Counted from the stretch's first letter, positions 12,201-24,464 are shown. The stretch is 64,000 bases of DNA from Trebouxia sp. TZW2008 (GCA_002118135.1 BDIU01000216.1:166-64165); one strand, 5' to 3'. Translations and numbers: made by a program. Notes: generated from the sequence alone by a model not told the origin.

Positions 12201-13527
12201 ATCAGATCATCTTTGTTTAGGGGCACCGCTGCAGTCAGAATGCAATGAGAATGCAACGCAAGTGTTGATTCCCAGTTGAGTTGTTCTTGCCACAACTGCA
12301 GCCTTACACACAAATGTATCCTCATTGTGAGAGACTACCGAACTAGCTTACCAGTAGACTTCACAGCGCTTTCGCGTTCTGAGTGTGCAGAAGACTGGAT
12401 CTTCATTAGCAGCCAGAATCCTGCCAAGGCAGGGCTCAAAATCGGTGGCATCAAAGGGCGTCAGAAACCCTAGCGTTCCCATACTGAAGCTGATAACAGG
12501 TGGTAGCGGTGTGTCTTCAACAAAGAGAGAGGTGAGGTGCAGCACGGTTCCATCTCCCCCCAAGGATACACAGAAGTCCACATCTGCCGAACACACAGCA
12601 TTGTGTCAGGACAGAGCAAGGATTGAATGATATGCAAGAGAGGTCAAACATATGCCAGAAACTAAACCTCACCAATCGAACAATTGTTATTCTTTACTGG
12701 ATTTGCTGGACGCTGTGTCGGCTGCTTAAATTGAAATGAAGAGTCAGTCAAGTGATATCTCTTTCTAACTCAAAACTGCATGTGCTGGCAATCAATACTG
12801 ACACCACTGGCATGCAAGCCATTTGTGTTGCCGCATATGTGTCAAATTTGTGCATGATCATGCATTTGACAGTATTTGACAGTGATTGTAGATGCATTGA
12901 AACACAGCATACCATCATTTTCTGGATCAAAAGCCTCAAATTCTGGGAACTCTGTGCGATGCACGGGCTTTTCTACCAGAACTCGTATGCCTTTTTTCTG
13001 AAGCCTGCAGTGTGTGAGTAAAAGCCTTTCATTGTTGCAATGAAATAGCTTTGGGTGAATTGCAGACTTGACAATTGCCAGGGAATGAAATTGAACTCAC
13101 CACAAGGCAATTTCTTTGAGCTTCGCTGCTGTTTTGGCACTTCCAGTTTTCTTCACAATGAATACATTACGAGGCCCACCATTTTCCCAAATGATATGCG
13201 CCCTCCTTTGTAGCTTGAGAGCTTGATTATCAGCCCACATCTACACAAGTTGCGGACGTTAGCCTTGGCTTGTTTGGACATAATGCAGCATGGTTCAAAT
13301 AGACCACAGGCACGACTGACCACTGATGCTCCTCTGACCAGTCCGCCCTCAAGCTGCTTGGGGTCAAGAGCCCTCAAACACTTAGCGAGCTTATGAGATT
13401 CCCACGCGGTGCCGAGGAAGCTCGCCGACCAAGGATTGCGCAGGCTGTGGTTACGTCTGAAACAGCTTGTACTGATCGACCGGATCGGCTGTGCGTTTGT
13501 GAGAAGATGAGTGCAATGTCTCAGCAT
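9291..13527 (-). CDS. NADK: NAD kinase with C-terminal peroxisomal signal SKL
   Basis: ATP-dependent phosphorylation of NAD to NADP. Seven exons read from high to low coordinates: 13527-13321, 13240-13101, 13004-12913, 12583-12352, 11840-11720, 11132-10933, 9717-9291, joining in phase to 472 codons. Visible motifs: [10 protein letters not shown] (start of the kinase fold), FCVSLGGDG with the GGDG ATP/NAD loop at 155-158, [24 protein letters not shown] with the N-E pair at 236-237, [15 protein letters not shown] at about 272-286, [22 protein letters not shown], and a C-terminal [13 protein letters not shown] as in plant enzymes. The last residues are GQSKL, a canonical PTS1. The N-terminus from MLRHCTH is Arg/Ser-rich without acids and could be a transit peptide; an in-frame GTG-free extension to 13581 is also possible. 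The exon 1 donor is the least certain junction. Confidence 0.92.
9601..10510 (-). repeat. Splice-junction tandem array at the last NAD kinase exon (5 copies, about 187 bp)
   Basis: The functional exon start on the minus strand (acceptor, then the codons for [20 protein letters not shown]) is followed upstream, in the intron, by four diverged copies. The shared core CAGCATGCG (or close variant) lies at 9681, 9867, 10053, 10242 and 10434, a spacing of 186-192 bp. Copies still read as [34 protein letters not shown] and [20 protein letters not shown], and most keep a CTGCAG-like acceptor. Only the 9.68 kb copy continues into the conserved C-terminus. Confidence 0.9.
11083..11480 (-). repeat. Splice-junction tandem array at NAD kinase exon 6 (3 copies, about 163 bp)
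   Basis: The first part of exon 6 (codons [17 protein letters not shown] with the preceding TGCATGCAG acceptor) recurs twice upstream in the intron. One copy, near 11261, reads [17 protein letters not shown]. The other, near 11427, reads [12 protein letters not shown] before losing frame. Spacing is 160 and 166 bp. Copies keep the acceptor but lack the rest of the exon and a donor. Confidence 0.88.
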
Positions 13528-14054
13528 ATGCGGTCTGAGGCCTTTGGCGTGCACGTCACAAAGATGTCCCTGCGCGAGCATCAGCTCCGCCCGCGCTTCA
13601 AACGTAGAGTCGTGCCCAGCTTATAGCATGCTGTGCTTTAATATATGGCCTCCCCTTGCTCACTTGCGGTTCACGCCAGGGGACACCCTTCGTACTTGAG
13701 CTGGAGTGGCCACCTTGACGGCAATGTAATGGTGTCTGGCTTGCTAGCGGCAATGGTGATTGACCAGACAGGCAGGGCTCGGTTAAACGAGAGGAATTCT
13801 GAAACGCGCCTGGTGCAACTTTGCACTTCCCAGGTCAATCGAGTAAACGATGATGCAGTGCGTCTTAGCTGTCAGAGCAGGGCTGTAGGACCGGCATCCT
13901 CGTGGAAGCGTCAAAACGCGCCGCTCGGTGCCGATGCCCAGCTGCTGACTCAGAGGAAGGAACCTCATAGCAGGCGTGCATTCCAACCTTGACCGAGACC
14001 GACCGGCTCGATTCAGCGCACAGGTTGCCTGCATCAGCGCGTCGAAAGACAAGC
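13528..14054. promoter_or_regulatory. Divergent promoter region, NAD kinase / alpha-SNAP
   Basis: 527 bp separates the two opposed start codons. It is more CG-dinucleotide-rich than the introns (GCGCG, CGATCG-type words) and holds an AT-rich TTTAATATAT stretch near 13637. The layout implies a shared or back-to-back promoter and both 5' UTRs. No specific factor site can be assigned. Confidence 0.4.
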
Positions 14055-17000
14055 ATGGGCGACTATGAGAGGAAAGCTAGAGACATGGTCGCTAAGGCCG
14101 AGAAGAAGCTAAAAGGCTACAGCTTCCTTGGGGGAATGGGTGCCAAGTACGACGATGCTGCAGAATTGTTGGAGAGCGCCGGGAACAATTTCAAGCTGGC
14201 CAAGGCATGTGAGTGCTGAGACCGATGAGATCAAGTCTAGACGCTGAGTGCCATGACTATGAGGCAGCCCTGCAACTACAGCTTACGCAGAAGCTTCTTT
14301 GAGCTGCACCAATCTATTTGCAGGGCGAGACGCAGGAGACACATATGCTAAGCTAGCAGAGGTCCATGTCAAGCAGGACAGCAAAGCTGATGCTGCCCAG
14401 GCGTATGTTGAGGCTTCAAAGGCGTACCAGAGGGTAGACAAATCAAGTGAGATGCCTGCTTGCAACCAGCCACAGCAGGAGCAGCGATTGAGCACTATTT
14501 TGTTTGAACAAGTTGTGGCACGGCATCGCTAGCATCTCTCAAAGCTGGTACAGCACACACAGCAATGCTGAGCATGCCAAAAGCCAATCAGCTTCATGCA
14601 TGAGCTGCAAAGCTGCAGTCAGCGTGACAGACTGCACAACACTGCAGCAACAAGTCCCCACCCTGCGCAAACAAGCTGACAGCCAAAGCAAACACTGCAA
14701 GTCTGACTTTCACGGTTGCTGCAGATGCTTTGCGGTGCCTACACAAAGCTGTTGGGTACTACACAGACCTAGGCAGACTCGGTATGGCGGCTAGGAATCT
14801 CAGGGTAAGGAAGCCGCTCTTACATGTGCTGCTATGCCTGCAAAATGTTGAAGTCCATTTGGATCAGAACCTTGTATCAGAGCGCACAAGCTGCGCTTAC
14901 ATGCTCTCTCATGCATGCGTCTGGGGCACAGGTGGTTAAGAGTTAGTGAGCCACTCTTGCATGTGTGTTCTTGTGCACGTCATTTGGAGCCCATCTTGAC
15001 ATTTGCTGCTGCAATCAGCTCCGAGCAAAAGGATATGTTTTCAATGTGCACAGCCCATGGAGCCAACCGTTCAGGGTGCATTGCATGCAACAGAGCTAAA
15101 TCATCGCTCCATATCTGCCAACAATCACATGTTGCCAGGATAAGTTCTGATGACTGTCTGCGTATGCTACATGACTGAATGTATGTCGGCTCAGTGAGAT
15201 AATGCTTGCATTCAGGACGTAGCGGAGACGCAAGAGAAGGCAGGACTCAAGGAAGAGTGCATTGAGTTCTATGACAAGGTACAGCTACTGTTCAAAAGTT
15301 GCTTGGCCTTTGCTGCCTGCACTGTATACAAGGATCACATATGCAGCAGCATCCTCTGCATTTGCATTTGAAGAAACCTGTAATGGCTGTTGACCCATTA
15401 TTTTTGAGCTCACCCAGCAGGTACAGATGATTCTGCGCACTTGCAAGCAGTTGTACTACTCAGCATTCCAGTGTGTAGACTAATGTTATCAGTGCTCATG
15501 TGCACTGCATCAATATCAGCATTGAGCAAAATCTGCTGCTGAACCTATTTGAGTTGGGTCTAGCCCATCCTGCATTGATCAGCAGTGAGTGCTGTACCGA
15601 TCCGCAGCAAACCCAACAAGGCATTATTTGATCATACTGGCTGCGGAGCTCTTTGAGGTTCAGAATCAGAGGTCAGCGTCTAAAAAGTGCCACCTCAAGA
15701 TTGCTCAGTGCAGAAACCGCATGTGTATACTGTGCAGAAACAAGGCAATGACAAACACAGCACGCTGTTTTGGACATGCAGGCTGCAGAGCTGTTTGAGG
15801 TCGAGAATCAAAGCTCAGAGTCCAACAAGTGCCGCCTCAAGATAGCTCAGTACAGCGCCGAGCTTGAGCGCTTCCCTGTTGCCATTGAGATCTATGAGAA
15901 TATTGCCAAGTCCCAAGTGGACAACAACCTGCTCAGATTCAGTGCTAAGGGCAACTTGCTCAATGCTGGTCTGTGTAGGCTGAATGGTATGATCCTGTAT
16001 TTCTGTGACAATGACATTCTCTGGTATTGCCTCTCTTTAGCATGGCATGCTTGAGTTCTACTGCTGTTTCTACCACCTGGACCTGCTGGACATGATCGTC
16101 TGATGTATCAGTGCTGCCAGGATGCCCAGTGGGGCATATGACGTTGCGTGCTCTGTGCGGGCCTCCCGCACAATCTACATAAGCAAGCTTGCTTGCTCAG
16201 GCACGGTGCAAGGCAATGCAGACAGGACATTTGTAGCTATAGGGTTGCTGTAATCGTTGTGCTGTTACAAGTGTGATTGTAGTGCTGTTATGTTCTATAG
16301 TTGCAGTGCTGTACTTCTAGTGCTGTTGTGTGCTGTAGGTTGGGCTTTCACCCAACTCTGTTGTGAGCACACCATTCAGTGAAGTATTTCTGAAAACAAA
16401 GCGTTTGTGCAGTGCCTGTCATGCATGATCAGTGTTTGCTCTGTAGTATAGCTGAACATCAGACACCCTCATTGTTATGCTCAGGATATGCCAGCCTGGC
16501 AAAACAGGACTTGGGCCACACACAAGCCTAGCACCTTTGCTAGAAAAGGTCACCTTGGTTGCTGCCAATCATAGTCGACCTGATCTGTGTTGTCTGCAGT
16601 GGATGATGAATTCACACTCCGTAGTGCAGTTGAGCGGTATGAGGACATTGACAACTCCTTTGGAGGCAGCAGGGAGCACAACTTGCTTGTGGTACGTCTC
16701 TCCCTAGTATTTCTTAAAACACGTGCTGGCAGCAAGATATGCATTTTTGTGCACAGTCACAATGCCTGCCCAAATGCGAGCCTGTCCCCACATGAGTTGG
16801 CAGACATGCAATCTGCTGAAACCAAAGCATAAATGTCTGGCATTTGCAAGGTCAGGGGTTGGGGGGAGAGGGGAGGGCATGGGTGTGGGCTGATATGACA
16901 TATGGACCACTGCAAGCGCCTCATTGTTGACACTGTCCTGAAAAGTGTGTGATGCTTGTCTGCCTAAAGGCTGCAAAGCTCTGCCGTCCTTGTGCTGTGT

Positions 17001-17378
17001 TTCCTCGTCCTTGTGAAGCATTTTGTGAGGGGTTTTTGTGGGGATCAGGGGTGGGGCTAGACGGGTGGGCTCAATGTTATTGATGCTGACTCGGCAAAAT
17101 GTGTAGAAGCCTTGTCCCCAGAGGCTGTAATGCTTAAAGGCCTCGCTGTTCCTGTTTTGTGCGCACTGTACTTTGTCAGCAGCAAGGCGACGCTGACAGT
17201 GGTCATCATGCAGGCTCTGGTTGAAGCAAAAGAGACCGGGGACAGCCAAAAGTTTACTGATGCTGTGGCAGAGTATGACAGTATGACTCGATTGGACGCC
17301 TGGAAGACACAGTTATTGCTGCGCGTCAAGAAGAGGCTTTCGGCAGTTGCTGAGGGCGAGGAAGAAGATCTGACTTGA
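14055..17378 (+). CDS. ASNAP: Alpha-SNAP, soluble NSF attachment protein
   Basis: Adaptor that binds SNARE bundles and recruits and stimulates NSF for SNARE disassembly. Seven exons: 14055-14208, 14324-14446, 14725-14804, 15216-15278, 15782-15986, 16600-16691, 17214-17378. All phases close, giving 293 residues, the normal family length. The product aligns end to end with the family: [20 protein letters not shown], the membrane loop [100 protein letters not shown] and the acidic tail EEEDLT, whose penultimate Leu is the residue needed for NSF activation. TPR-like helical hairpins run through the length. It sits head to head with NAD kinase. Confidence 0.96.
15638..15800 (+). repeat. Exon echo upstream of alpha-SNAP exon 5
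   Basis: CTGCGGAGCTCTTTGAGGTT at 15641 starts a copy reading [20 protein letters not shown]. It is about 142 bp upstream of the real exon start at 15782 ([20 protein letters not shown]). The copy dissolves after about 75 bp, and the following bases repeat the intron just ahead of the real exon. It is a single diverged extra copy. Confidence 0.8.
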
Positions 17379-18066
17379 CTTCCGCTGATGTCCATTGCGT
17401 GGTGCTGCATCACACCTGCATTTTGCCCTGTCAGACTTGTGCAGATGTGTCTTGCAAAGTGTTGGAGAGCATTTGGCAGATTCTGTCACACCTTGCAGCA
17501 TGCATGTCCGTTATGTACAATAAGCAGGTTGACAATTTTGTTGATCAGTGCTATCGGGATGGCTGGTACGACGTGAAGGGAGGATAGATAAATCATACTA
17601 CATAAGTTTGCAATTGAGCTGTTTTCAATCTCCCAGGCGCATGATGTGATCGTGTATAAGAAGATTTTGTGACAAGATGTCTCAGCAAAAAATCACAGGC
17701 AGTAGAATATGCAGGCATGAGAGAAGAGAGATGCAAGTCAGCAGCAAACTTTCAGGTCATAGAAGTCTGTCGTGAGATATGACAAGACTCCGAGACCACC
17801 GATCAGAAGCGAAGTTGGTCTCGGAGCTGTGAGCTGACTTGGCTTCCGCTTTGGCTCGACTGTCACTAAAGCGAAGCGCACAATTCTGCGCGAAGATACG
17901 CGTCACTTGAAGAGACAAAGATGATATATGAGTCTGTGTGTCTTTGAGATCACGATCTCACCATGGTTCAGCAACAATCTCCGTTCAAGGGTGACACGCT
18001 AAGGGGGAAGGCAAGCGCTCGTCAAGCCTTACGATCTCGATTCTTGCATGAGATGCCATCGACACG
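17379..18066. other. Spacer between alpha-SNAP and dienoyl-CoA reductase
   Basis: 688 bp between two genes on the same strand. The first part should be the alpha-SNAP 3' UTR. The last 250 bp, from about 17800, is richer in CG (AAGCGAAGCGCACAATTCTGCGCG) and is the likely promoter of the reductase. No gene or RNA seen. Confidence 0.4.
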
Positions 18067-21000
18067 ATGTCTTCAAATGCGCAGGTTGCTTTCATTACTG
18101 GCGGAGGCTCCGGCATAGGCTACGAGATTGCGAGACAGCTTGGTGAGACTGATGACTTCGACGACTGTGTAGCAGCTGCTCAAGGCCCTTCATGCCGCAG
18201 CAATTCGATGTGTTTTTGTCTTCTGCACGAGTCCATCACCAGAGCTGCTCTCGCAGGCTTGCATGGTGCCAAAATCGCGGTCATGGGCAGGCGTCAAAAC
18301 GTCATTTCAGAGGCAGCAGACAAGCTTAAGTCTGAAAAGATTGATGCTTTCGGCGTACAGGTCGTGATCATATAGCTGTCTCCACTTGACTCAAGGCATG
18401 ACAGCAATGTGTCATAACTGTGCCAGCTTGCTGGTCTTCTTCACAATGTCCATCATCATCAACATCATCATGTTAATGCTAAATAGTAGGGTTGCATGAC
18501 CCTGCTAGGTGTACACAAGAGCAGTGCTTTGCATCCACACCATTGTCACTGCTGCTACTGTATGCCTGAAACAGCACTGTCTGCATTTCAGCAAGAAGAA
18601 AAGAAGCTGTATGCTTTAGCCTGCCAACAAGGCTGATCGCATGTGCCATCAAGTGTGACTATGTGTCCGTCAGGTCAAGGCAATCTATGGCATGGCAAAA
18701 CGACCCCACCATTCCTGCTGCGCAAAGAAACACAAAGAAGAAGAAGAGTAAAATCAGAAGAAGAAGAAGAAGAACAAGTTGATGATGATGAAGAAGAAGA
18801 AGAAGATAATGGTGCAGATTACTGATCTCATTTAGCTTGCAGGGTGACGTGAGGCAGCTGAGCGACTGTGAAAAAGCAGTGCAAAGCGTAGTCAGCAAAT
18901 GGGGAAGGCTAGACATTCTGATCAATGCTGCAGCTGGCAACTTTCTGGCGCCTGCAGAAATCCTGTCACCAAAGGGCTTCAAAACAGGTGGGCCTGCTGC
19001 TTTGTACAAGTCTCCTGTACTGTACATCTCATCATGCCTTTTTAAGCTGCTTCCAAAACACATGGACGATACTGCTTGCTTGTGTGGCATACTACATCGT
19101 GTCTTCTGAGTCTGCTGCCAGAATGCATGGGCGTTCAACAAGTCAACGCATGCCATGCTCCCTTTGTTACACAGGACAAAGCAAGTCTGGTTTTGTTGCT
19201 GTCAGTGAGAGCATATCTCATGCCTTTCCCACTATGCTTGTGATTTTCACCGGGGTGATTGGCTAATGCTGCTGCAAGCATCCAGCAGCAACAACAGTGT
19301 TTTGGGCCTTCCGCAGTGTTTGACATTGACACTGACCTTGTTACAGTAAACTTTGTTTGCAAGGGCACTTGATGTAAGGACAATCTTGATGTAGAAATTA
19401 AGGCCATTGTTACCCAACCACTGCATTCCAACTGCAGTAGTCCCTCTGAGTAAGGACAATTTGCTGTAAGGACAGATTTCTTGGTGAACAAAGCACTCAA
19501 TACAAGGAGAGTTCGTTGTACTCTGCCTCTGCTGGCTGAGGCAGTGTTCTGTTGCTTGTGCAGTGTTTGACATTGACACACTGGGCACCTTCACCATGAG
19601 CAAAGCAGCGTTTTCAGCCTTGAAAGACTGCGGCAGCGGGTGCATCATCAACATCAGCATGACCCTACATTACGGCGCCACCTGGTATCAAACCCACGCA
19701 TCAGCTGCAAAGGTATGTGGCATAACCAGCTGGCAGATTTGCATGCGTGTTGATTTGTGTCAGTAGGGCAAATGACGGCAAAACACAGGTCATCATCAAC
19801 ATCCGCATGAGCCTGCACTATGGAGTAACCTGGTATCAGACCCATGCATCAGCTGCAAAGTTACGTTGCACCCTTACATCAGCTTTAAGTGTATGCAAAA
19901 TCAAACCCATGCATTGGCCGCAAAGGTACGTTGCACCCATATGTCAGCTGCAAGTGTATGCAATATCAGACCCATGCATCAGCTGCAAAGGTACGTGGCA
20001 CAATCAGCTGGCAGAGCTGAACGCATGATGACTGCCAACAAAAGTTTCAGGATTGATTTGCTTTTTCTTTCTTCACGTATGTTTGGTTGCCATCTTTGGC
20101 TTGGCTTGATGTTGTTACACACATACAGGCTGCTATAAGTTCAAGGATCTGGAACCTGGCACTGGCATGGAGCTTTGTCTTGCAGTTGCCAAATGTCACT
20201 TCAGTGCAATATAATGTTGAAAGGCCCTCTTCTTCTTATCCTCCTACTTCTTCAGAAAGACACTGACTGCATCACGCACGCAGGCTGCCCTGGAAAAAAT
20301 GACCAGGAGCTTGGCACCAGGAATGGGTCTTTGCCGTAAAAGCCAGCTGAGGCCTCTCATCATGCAGTCTCATCATCATCTTCTTCTTCCTTTTCTTTCT
20401 TCAACAAGAATTGAATGCAGCATGCATGCAGGCTGCCATAGATTCAATGACCAGGAGCTTGGCCTTGGAGTGGGGCAGTCACGGCATCAGGGTGTCTGGT
20501 ATAGCCCCAGGCTGGATTGCAGACACTACAGGTAACAGTCATCATGATGTCTATAACCATATGCACCCGAAAACAACATCATGAATAACAGTAGTAACAC
20601 AATCCCACACAGGTGTCCTATTACAATCTTTTCAGATGGCCATATGTCTAGACTACAGACACTACAGGTGTGCCATTGAAAATTCTGTTGCTTTACAAAG
20701 CTGCACATTCCCCAACAATCATGCAGACATTATTGGACTGGACTTTTGAAGCCTATGTCTTCTGTAAACAGCTGAGTGACGTGCCTTGTTGGTCTAGTCC
20801 TATTGTGACTTGCGTCAGTCAATGAAATGAAATGTAAATAAAGTTGCGGTCAGCATGCTCAGTATGGAGCGAAGTGGACTTGGTTTGCTGCTTGCTTTTC
20901 TAAAAGACAGCAATCCCTGGTCATGTAAGCAGTCAGTCATGATGCTTGGCTGAGGCATGTGACTGCACCCTCTATCTGCTGAAGCTGGCGAAGCTGTGAC

Positions 21001-22827
21001 ATAAAACAGTGCAGCTGAGACATTTCAGCCTGCAGTAGAGTGAAAACGTCGTGCCTGCCAAAGAAACAGCTACGGATGAGGAGATGTAATGGAGATTTCC
21101 CATATTGACTGCAGGGTTTGACAAATTGGGAGGGTTCCAGAAGGACAAGGAGTCTGAGATGCTGGAGGGCATTCCACTGCAGCGCTTTGGCACCAAATGG
21201 GACATCGCTATGGCCTGCATCTACCTTGCAAGTATAGCTTTTCTTCTCCTGCTTCTTCTTCTGCTTCTTCTTCTGCTTCTTCTTCTCCTTTTTCCTCTTC
21301 TTTGTCTGTGCTGTCTGCTTTCAAGAATAGTGAAGTTTTGTATCTTGAAGATACCTTGGTGCATCAAGTCCAGCACAGTTGACCTTGTTGCTTTGGCACC
21401 AAATGGAACATCGCTATGGCCTGCATCTACCTAGTATAGCTTTTCTTTTCCTGCTGCTTCTTCTTCTTCTCCTCCTCCTTCTTCCTCTTCTTTGTCTTTG
21501 CTGTCAGGAATAGTGAAGTTTGTTCATCTTGTAATTACCTTGGTGCATCATGTCCAGCACACTTGAACTTGTTGCTTTGGCACCAAGTGGGATATCGCTA
21601 TGTCCTGCATCTACTCTGCGAGAACAGCTCTTCAACACTCCATTTGCTCAGCATTGCGCAACAGTGTTGCCTGCATCAACGACTTGTTTTGCTTTATTTG
21701 CTGTGTAGAAGCCAAATTTCTCTTGTGACCCAACCCAAAACACTTGATACCCTTGCTTTTGTCCTGAAGCAGGACGGCAGCAACATCTGTACACGCTTGG
21801 GTCACAAGCGAACTACATATCATTCTGTATTAAGAACAGCATGGACGGCCATTCGTGATTGCTCTCAATCTGCTGCTGCTCTTGATCACACTGGATCTGT
21901 CGCTGCTGGAAATGGAGTGATCTGCTGAGGGTCCAAGCACTGCATGCATGTGTTGACCTGTGTAAGATTGCCAACATTCCCTTGATTCTGCAGCTGAGCA
22001 GATGCACTCTGCAACACCACTTTTGAGCACCTCCTGACCCATTAGATCAGCAAGATCTGGCCCTGCATTTTGTCTGCAGTCCCTGCGCTGCAAGAATGCT
22101 TCCTCTATCTCAGAAGCAACAGTCTTAATCTTGCTGATTTTATGCTGCAGCTGAAGCTAGGCAAGCTGCAGGCAATGCCTTGTCATTTTCGACACCAAAC
22201 CTACCCTTGCCCCCTCCCTTCTCCTGCTATCAACCCTGCCATGGCCCCCTCCTCTACCCCCCCCCCTCCCCCACCAACCCTACTGTTGCATATGCTTGCT
22301 CACCCTTCCAGGCTGTCGATGCTACTGTAGGCTCTGCTGGTAGCTATGTCAGCGGCAACCCCATAGTGGTGGATGGAGCACAGTGGCTGTACAAGAAGCC
22401 TGGTGTGCCTGTGGATGTGGTGCTGAAAGCATCACGAGGTGGGTCTACTGCTCCTGATGTGCTCCAGCAAGACATGTTCAGTAATATATAGAGCTAAATT
22501 GCCAGCCCTGCACATGGGCAGTGTTGGTTCTAGGTTGTGCCAGGCCTTTCAGCAGGCCTTTCTAGCTAAGCAGTATGGCCCTTCTGCAGACAGCATACTG
22601 TTTGAATAGGTTGCAAAGCACAGCATGGCTTGCTGTTGTCATATTGCTGTTGTCGTACCCTGGACATACATCCAACCGCCAGGTGCCCTTCTTCTATGTG
22701 GGGCCAAGCACGTTGTTACCTGAAAGCGGATACAGCTGTGCCCTTGTTTACTGAAACTCACCCTGCTTGTCATGCAGAAATGGAGAAGAAGAAGAAACAG
22801 GAAAGCCAGGCATCTAGCAAGCTGTAG
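18067..22827 (+). CDS. DECR2: Peroxisomal 2,4-dienoyl-CoA reductase, ends in SKL
   Basis: SDR enzyme that uses NADPH to reduce 2,4-dienoyl-CoA during beta-oxidation of unsaturated fatty acids. Eight exons: 18067-18142, 18257-18360, 18843-18987, 19564-19712, 20432-20531, 21115-21231, 22331-22438, 22778-22827; phases close to 282 residues. Seen: TGGGSGIG nucleotide-binding loop at 11-18, GRRQNVISEAADKL, GDVRQLSDCEKAV, LDILINAAAGNFLAPAE, SGCIINISMTLHYGATWYQT with Lys158 of SAAK, RSLALEWGSHGIRVSGIAPG, KWDIAMACIYLAS, VVDGAQWL and a C-terminal QASSKL. These follow plant DECR closely, including the PTS1, so a peroxisomal location is well supported. The last exon is very short and encodes a Lys-rich tail. 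Confidence 0.95.
18722..18812 (+). repeat. (AAG)n-type low-complexity tract in an intron
   Basis: Purine-rich GAAGAAGAAGAA and GATGATGATGAAGAAG runs give a spurious Glu-rich frame. The tract lies in the intron before exon 18843, where purine strings are unusual for the acceptor side. Confidence 0.7.
19311..19345 (+). repeat. Short echo of DECR exon 4 acceptor
   Basis: GCAGTGTTTGACATTGACAC at 19313 repeats the exon 4 start at 19562 (acceptor, then V-F-D-I-D-T). The copy is then broken by a TIR repeat that begins at about 19344, so about 250 bp separates echo and exon, mostly made of that inserted element. Confidence 0.75.
19344..19521 (+). mobile_element. MITE-like TIR element, copy A
   Basis: Member of a family of about 160-180 bp elements found six times here. 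Ends resemble CAGTGACTTCTCTTTGTAAG and its inverse. The interior has repeated (T)AAGGACA words and a central CACTGCATTCTGACTGCAGT-like segment. This copy is diverged (CAGTAAACTTTGTTTGCAAG at the left end). There is no coding capacity, so it is probably a non-autonomous DNA transposon. Confidence 0.7.
19770..20000 (+). repeat. Downstream echoes of DECR exon 4 end (3 copies)
   Basis: The 3' part of exon 4 with its donor recurs in the following intron. The copy at about 19785-19862 reads IINIRMSLHYGVTWYQTHAS, one residue longer blocks aside almost intact. Shorter copies lie at about 19873-19927 and 19933-19993, each ending in GCAAAG(G)T(T)ACGT. The two short ones are 60-65 bp apart. Confidence 0.85.
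20279..20350 (+). repeat. Echo of DECR exon 5 start
   Basis: GCAGGCTGCCCTGGAAAAAA at 20280 begins a copy reading AALEKMTRSLAPGMG, 150 bp upstream of the real exon start at 20432 (AAIDSMTRSLALEWG). Both are preceded by CTTCTTC-rich pyrimidine tracts, so the duplicated unit includes the branch and acceptor region. Confidence 0.85.
21236..21640 (+). repeat. Downstream echoes of DECR exon 6 end with CTT-rich tracts
   Basis: The end of exon 6 (TTTGGCACCAAATGGGACAT through the donor) is repeated at about 21390-21438 and 21573-21620. Each copy is followed by a (CTT)n-rich intron start, so the unit of about 195 bp spans exon end, donor and intron. Stops and changed bases mark the extra copies. Confidence 0.85.
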
Positions 22828-24464
22828 CTGATAGTGTTGCGTCACATTGCCAACAAGTTATTCTGCTAAGAATGTTGCTCAGCTCAACTGGTGAGACTAT
22901 ATTGACAAGGTCTATCTGTACCATCATGGAAGCAAGTGTCACCTGCAATCTCAGGTTCTGCTATTGCAATGTCAAGCAGACAACAGCGACACGAAGACAC
23001 TCAAGAACTTTTCAATGGCACAATGGCGTGGCGCTGTCAAGGGTGCCATCTACAGATGCTCAGGAACACAATCAAGCTGGGGCGCCTTCATCCCACTTCT
23101 GGCAATACAAATGCAGCAGGTTGCTGCGCCAACGGTTCCTTCTAAAGTTGTGTTGATCATTCCTGTGTTGTGTGAGTTGCTTTCAGCTTGGCATCTTGCC
23201 AGTCAATGTGGGCGTATGTGGAACGCGAGGTGAAGCGGCAAGGTGAGTGTATGTGGAACGCTGCAGCATGTAAAGTAGAGATGGCCTGGCATGCAAAGTA
23301 CAGCTATGTGAACTCAGGGCAAGCAATAGAACTCGTTTTTGGCTGGCTACGCACATATTGTTTGCTGACTTGTTCCCGTGCTCAAACGAAGACGCTGTGT
23401 GACCTATATGTGCACAACGGTGCATGCATGTAATGTTGGCATGCAATGAAGCCAAATGACGCTAACATCGACAGGACACTGTTCAATGCGGTGCAGCGCC
23501 GCATGGCTTGTGGTACATCATCAAACTTTGAAAATGTTGCAACGTGACCTCGAGCCAGCTTCTCAAGTATGTACAGCATCGACATGCAAGAAAATTGAAT
23601 TGTCCTAGCAGTCCAACACGAAATGCCGGACAATCAGACTGCCCTGCATGGTGTGTGCACTTGCTGCTGAGCCACATTTTCAAAGGCTTTGCCTGGTACA
23701 TAAAGGGCTTCTGCAACACCTTTTTCAAGGAAACAGCATCAATGAAAGCTTCACAGCGCCTTCTGTTCGACCATCAAGGGTGAAACAGCAGCTTGCCTTC
23801 CTAACAAAACCGTCTAACCATTCTGATCCAGTCTTGGCTGAAGGCAACAGCAAGGCATAGTGACAGCGGCTAAAAACTACTGCACCCAAATGCAGGTGCT
23901 ACGCCATACAGTATGCAACAAATGTTCACCTGACTTGTCACGTCACGTCTCACCAGATCACTCAACAAGGACATGTAAAGAAGTCAAGAAGTCATAAGCT
24001 GAGGTCAGAACTTGACAATGTAAAGGTCTATTGCCAGCAGACACCACAAAGAGCAAGGCTGTGACTACACATTTCGCTTGCCACCAGCAATGTTTGCCGC
24101 AGAAACAGGCTTCCTTCCAGACTCGCATCCAAAGGTAAAGTGGTTCTTGCTCCTTAAGATATACCCAACAGACAGTAAGGACCAAATGCCTGCATGGCCT
24201 CCTTTTACAATGATCTCCTGTTGTAAGAACATTTCATACATTTCATCGGATAATCAATAACAGGTTCCTGATATCAAGACAATGCTATTTGAACTGAAGC
24301 ATATACTGCATCTGCAGTGATGTGTGAGAGTGAAAGCAATGTGATGTGCGGACAATTATATAGAAGAAACGCACTGATCCTTCAAGGAGCCTTCAACCAT
24401 CAGGTTGATTGCGTGCAACACATAAGCAATGCCATTCCGACAGCTGTTTACCTGTAAATTTTGC
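22828..24464. other. 1.6 kb between convergent genes, nothing recognised
   Basis: Lies between the stop of the dienoyl-CoA reductase and the stop of the syntaxin. It must contain both 3' UTRs. Several reading frames of 60-90 codons exist, but none has recognisable composition, domains or splice-consistent neighbours. No repeat family of this window was seen here. Confidence 0.4.

Noticed and set aside
22964..23455. Frames of 80-90 codons between DECR and syntaxin
   Set aside because: No motif, no consistent splice partners, and both strands are about equally open.
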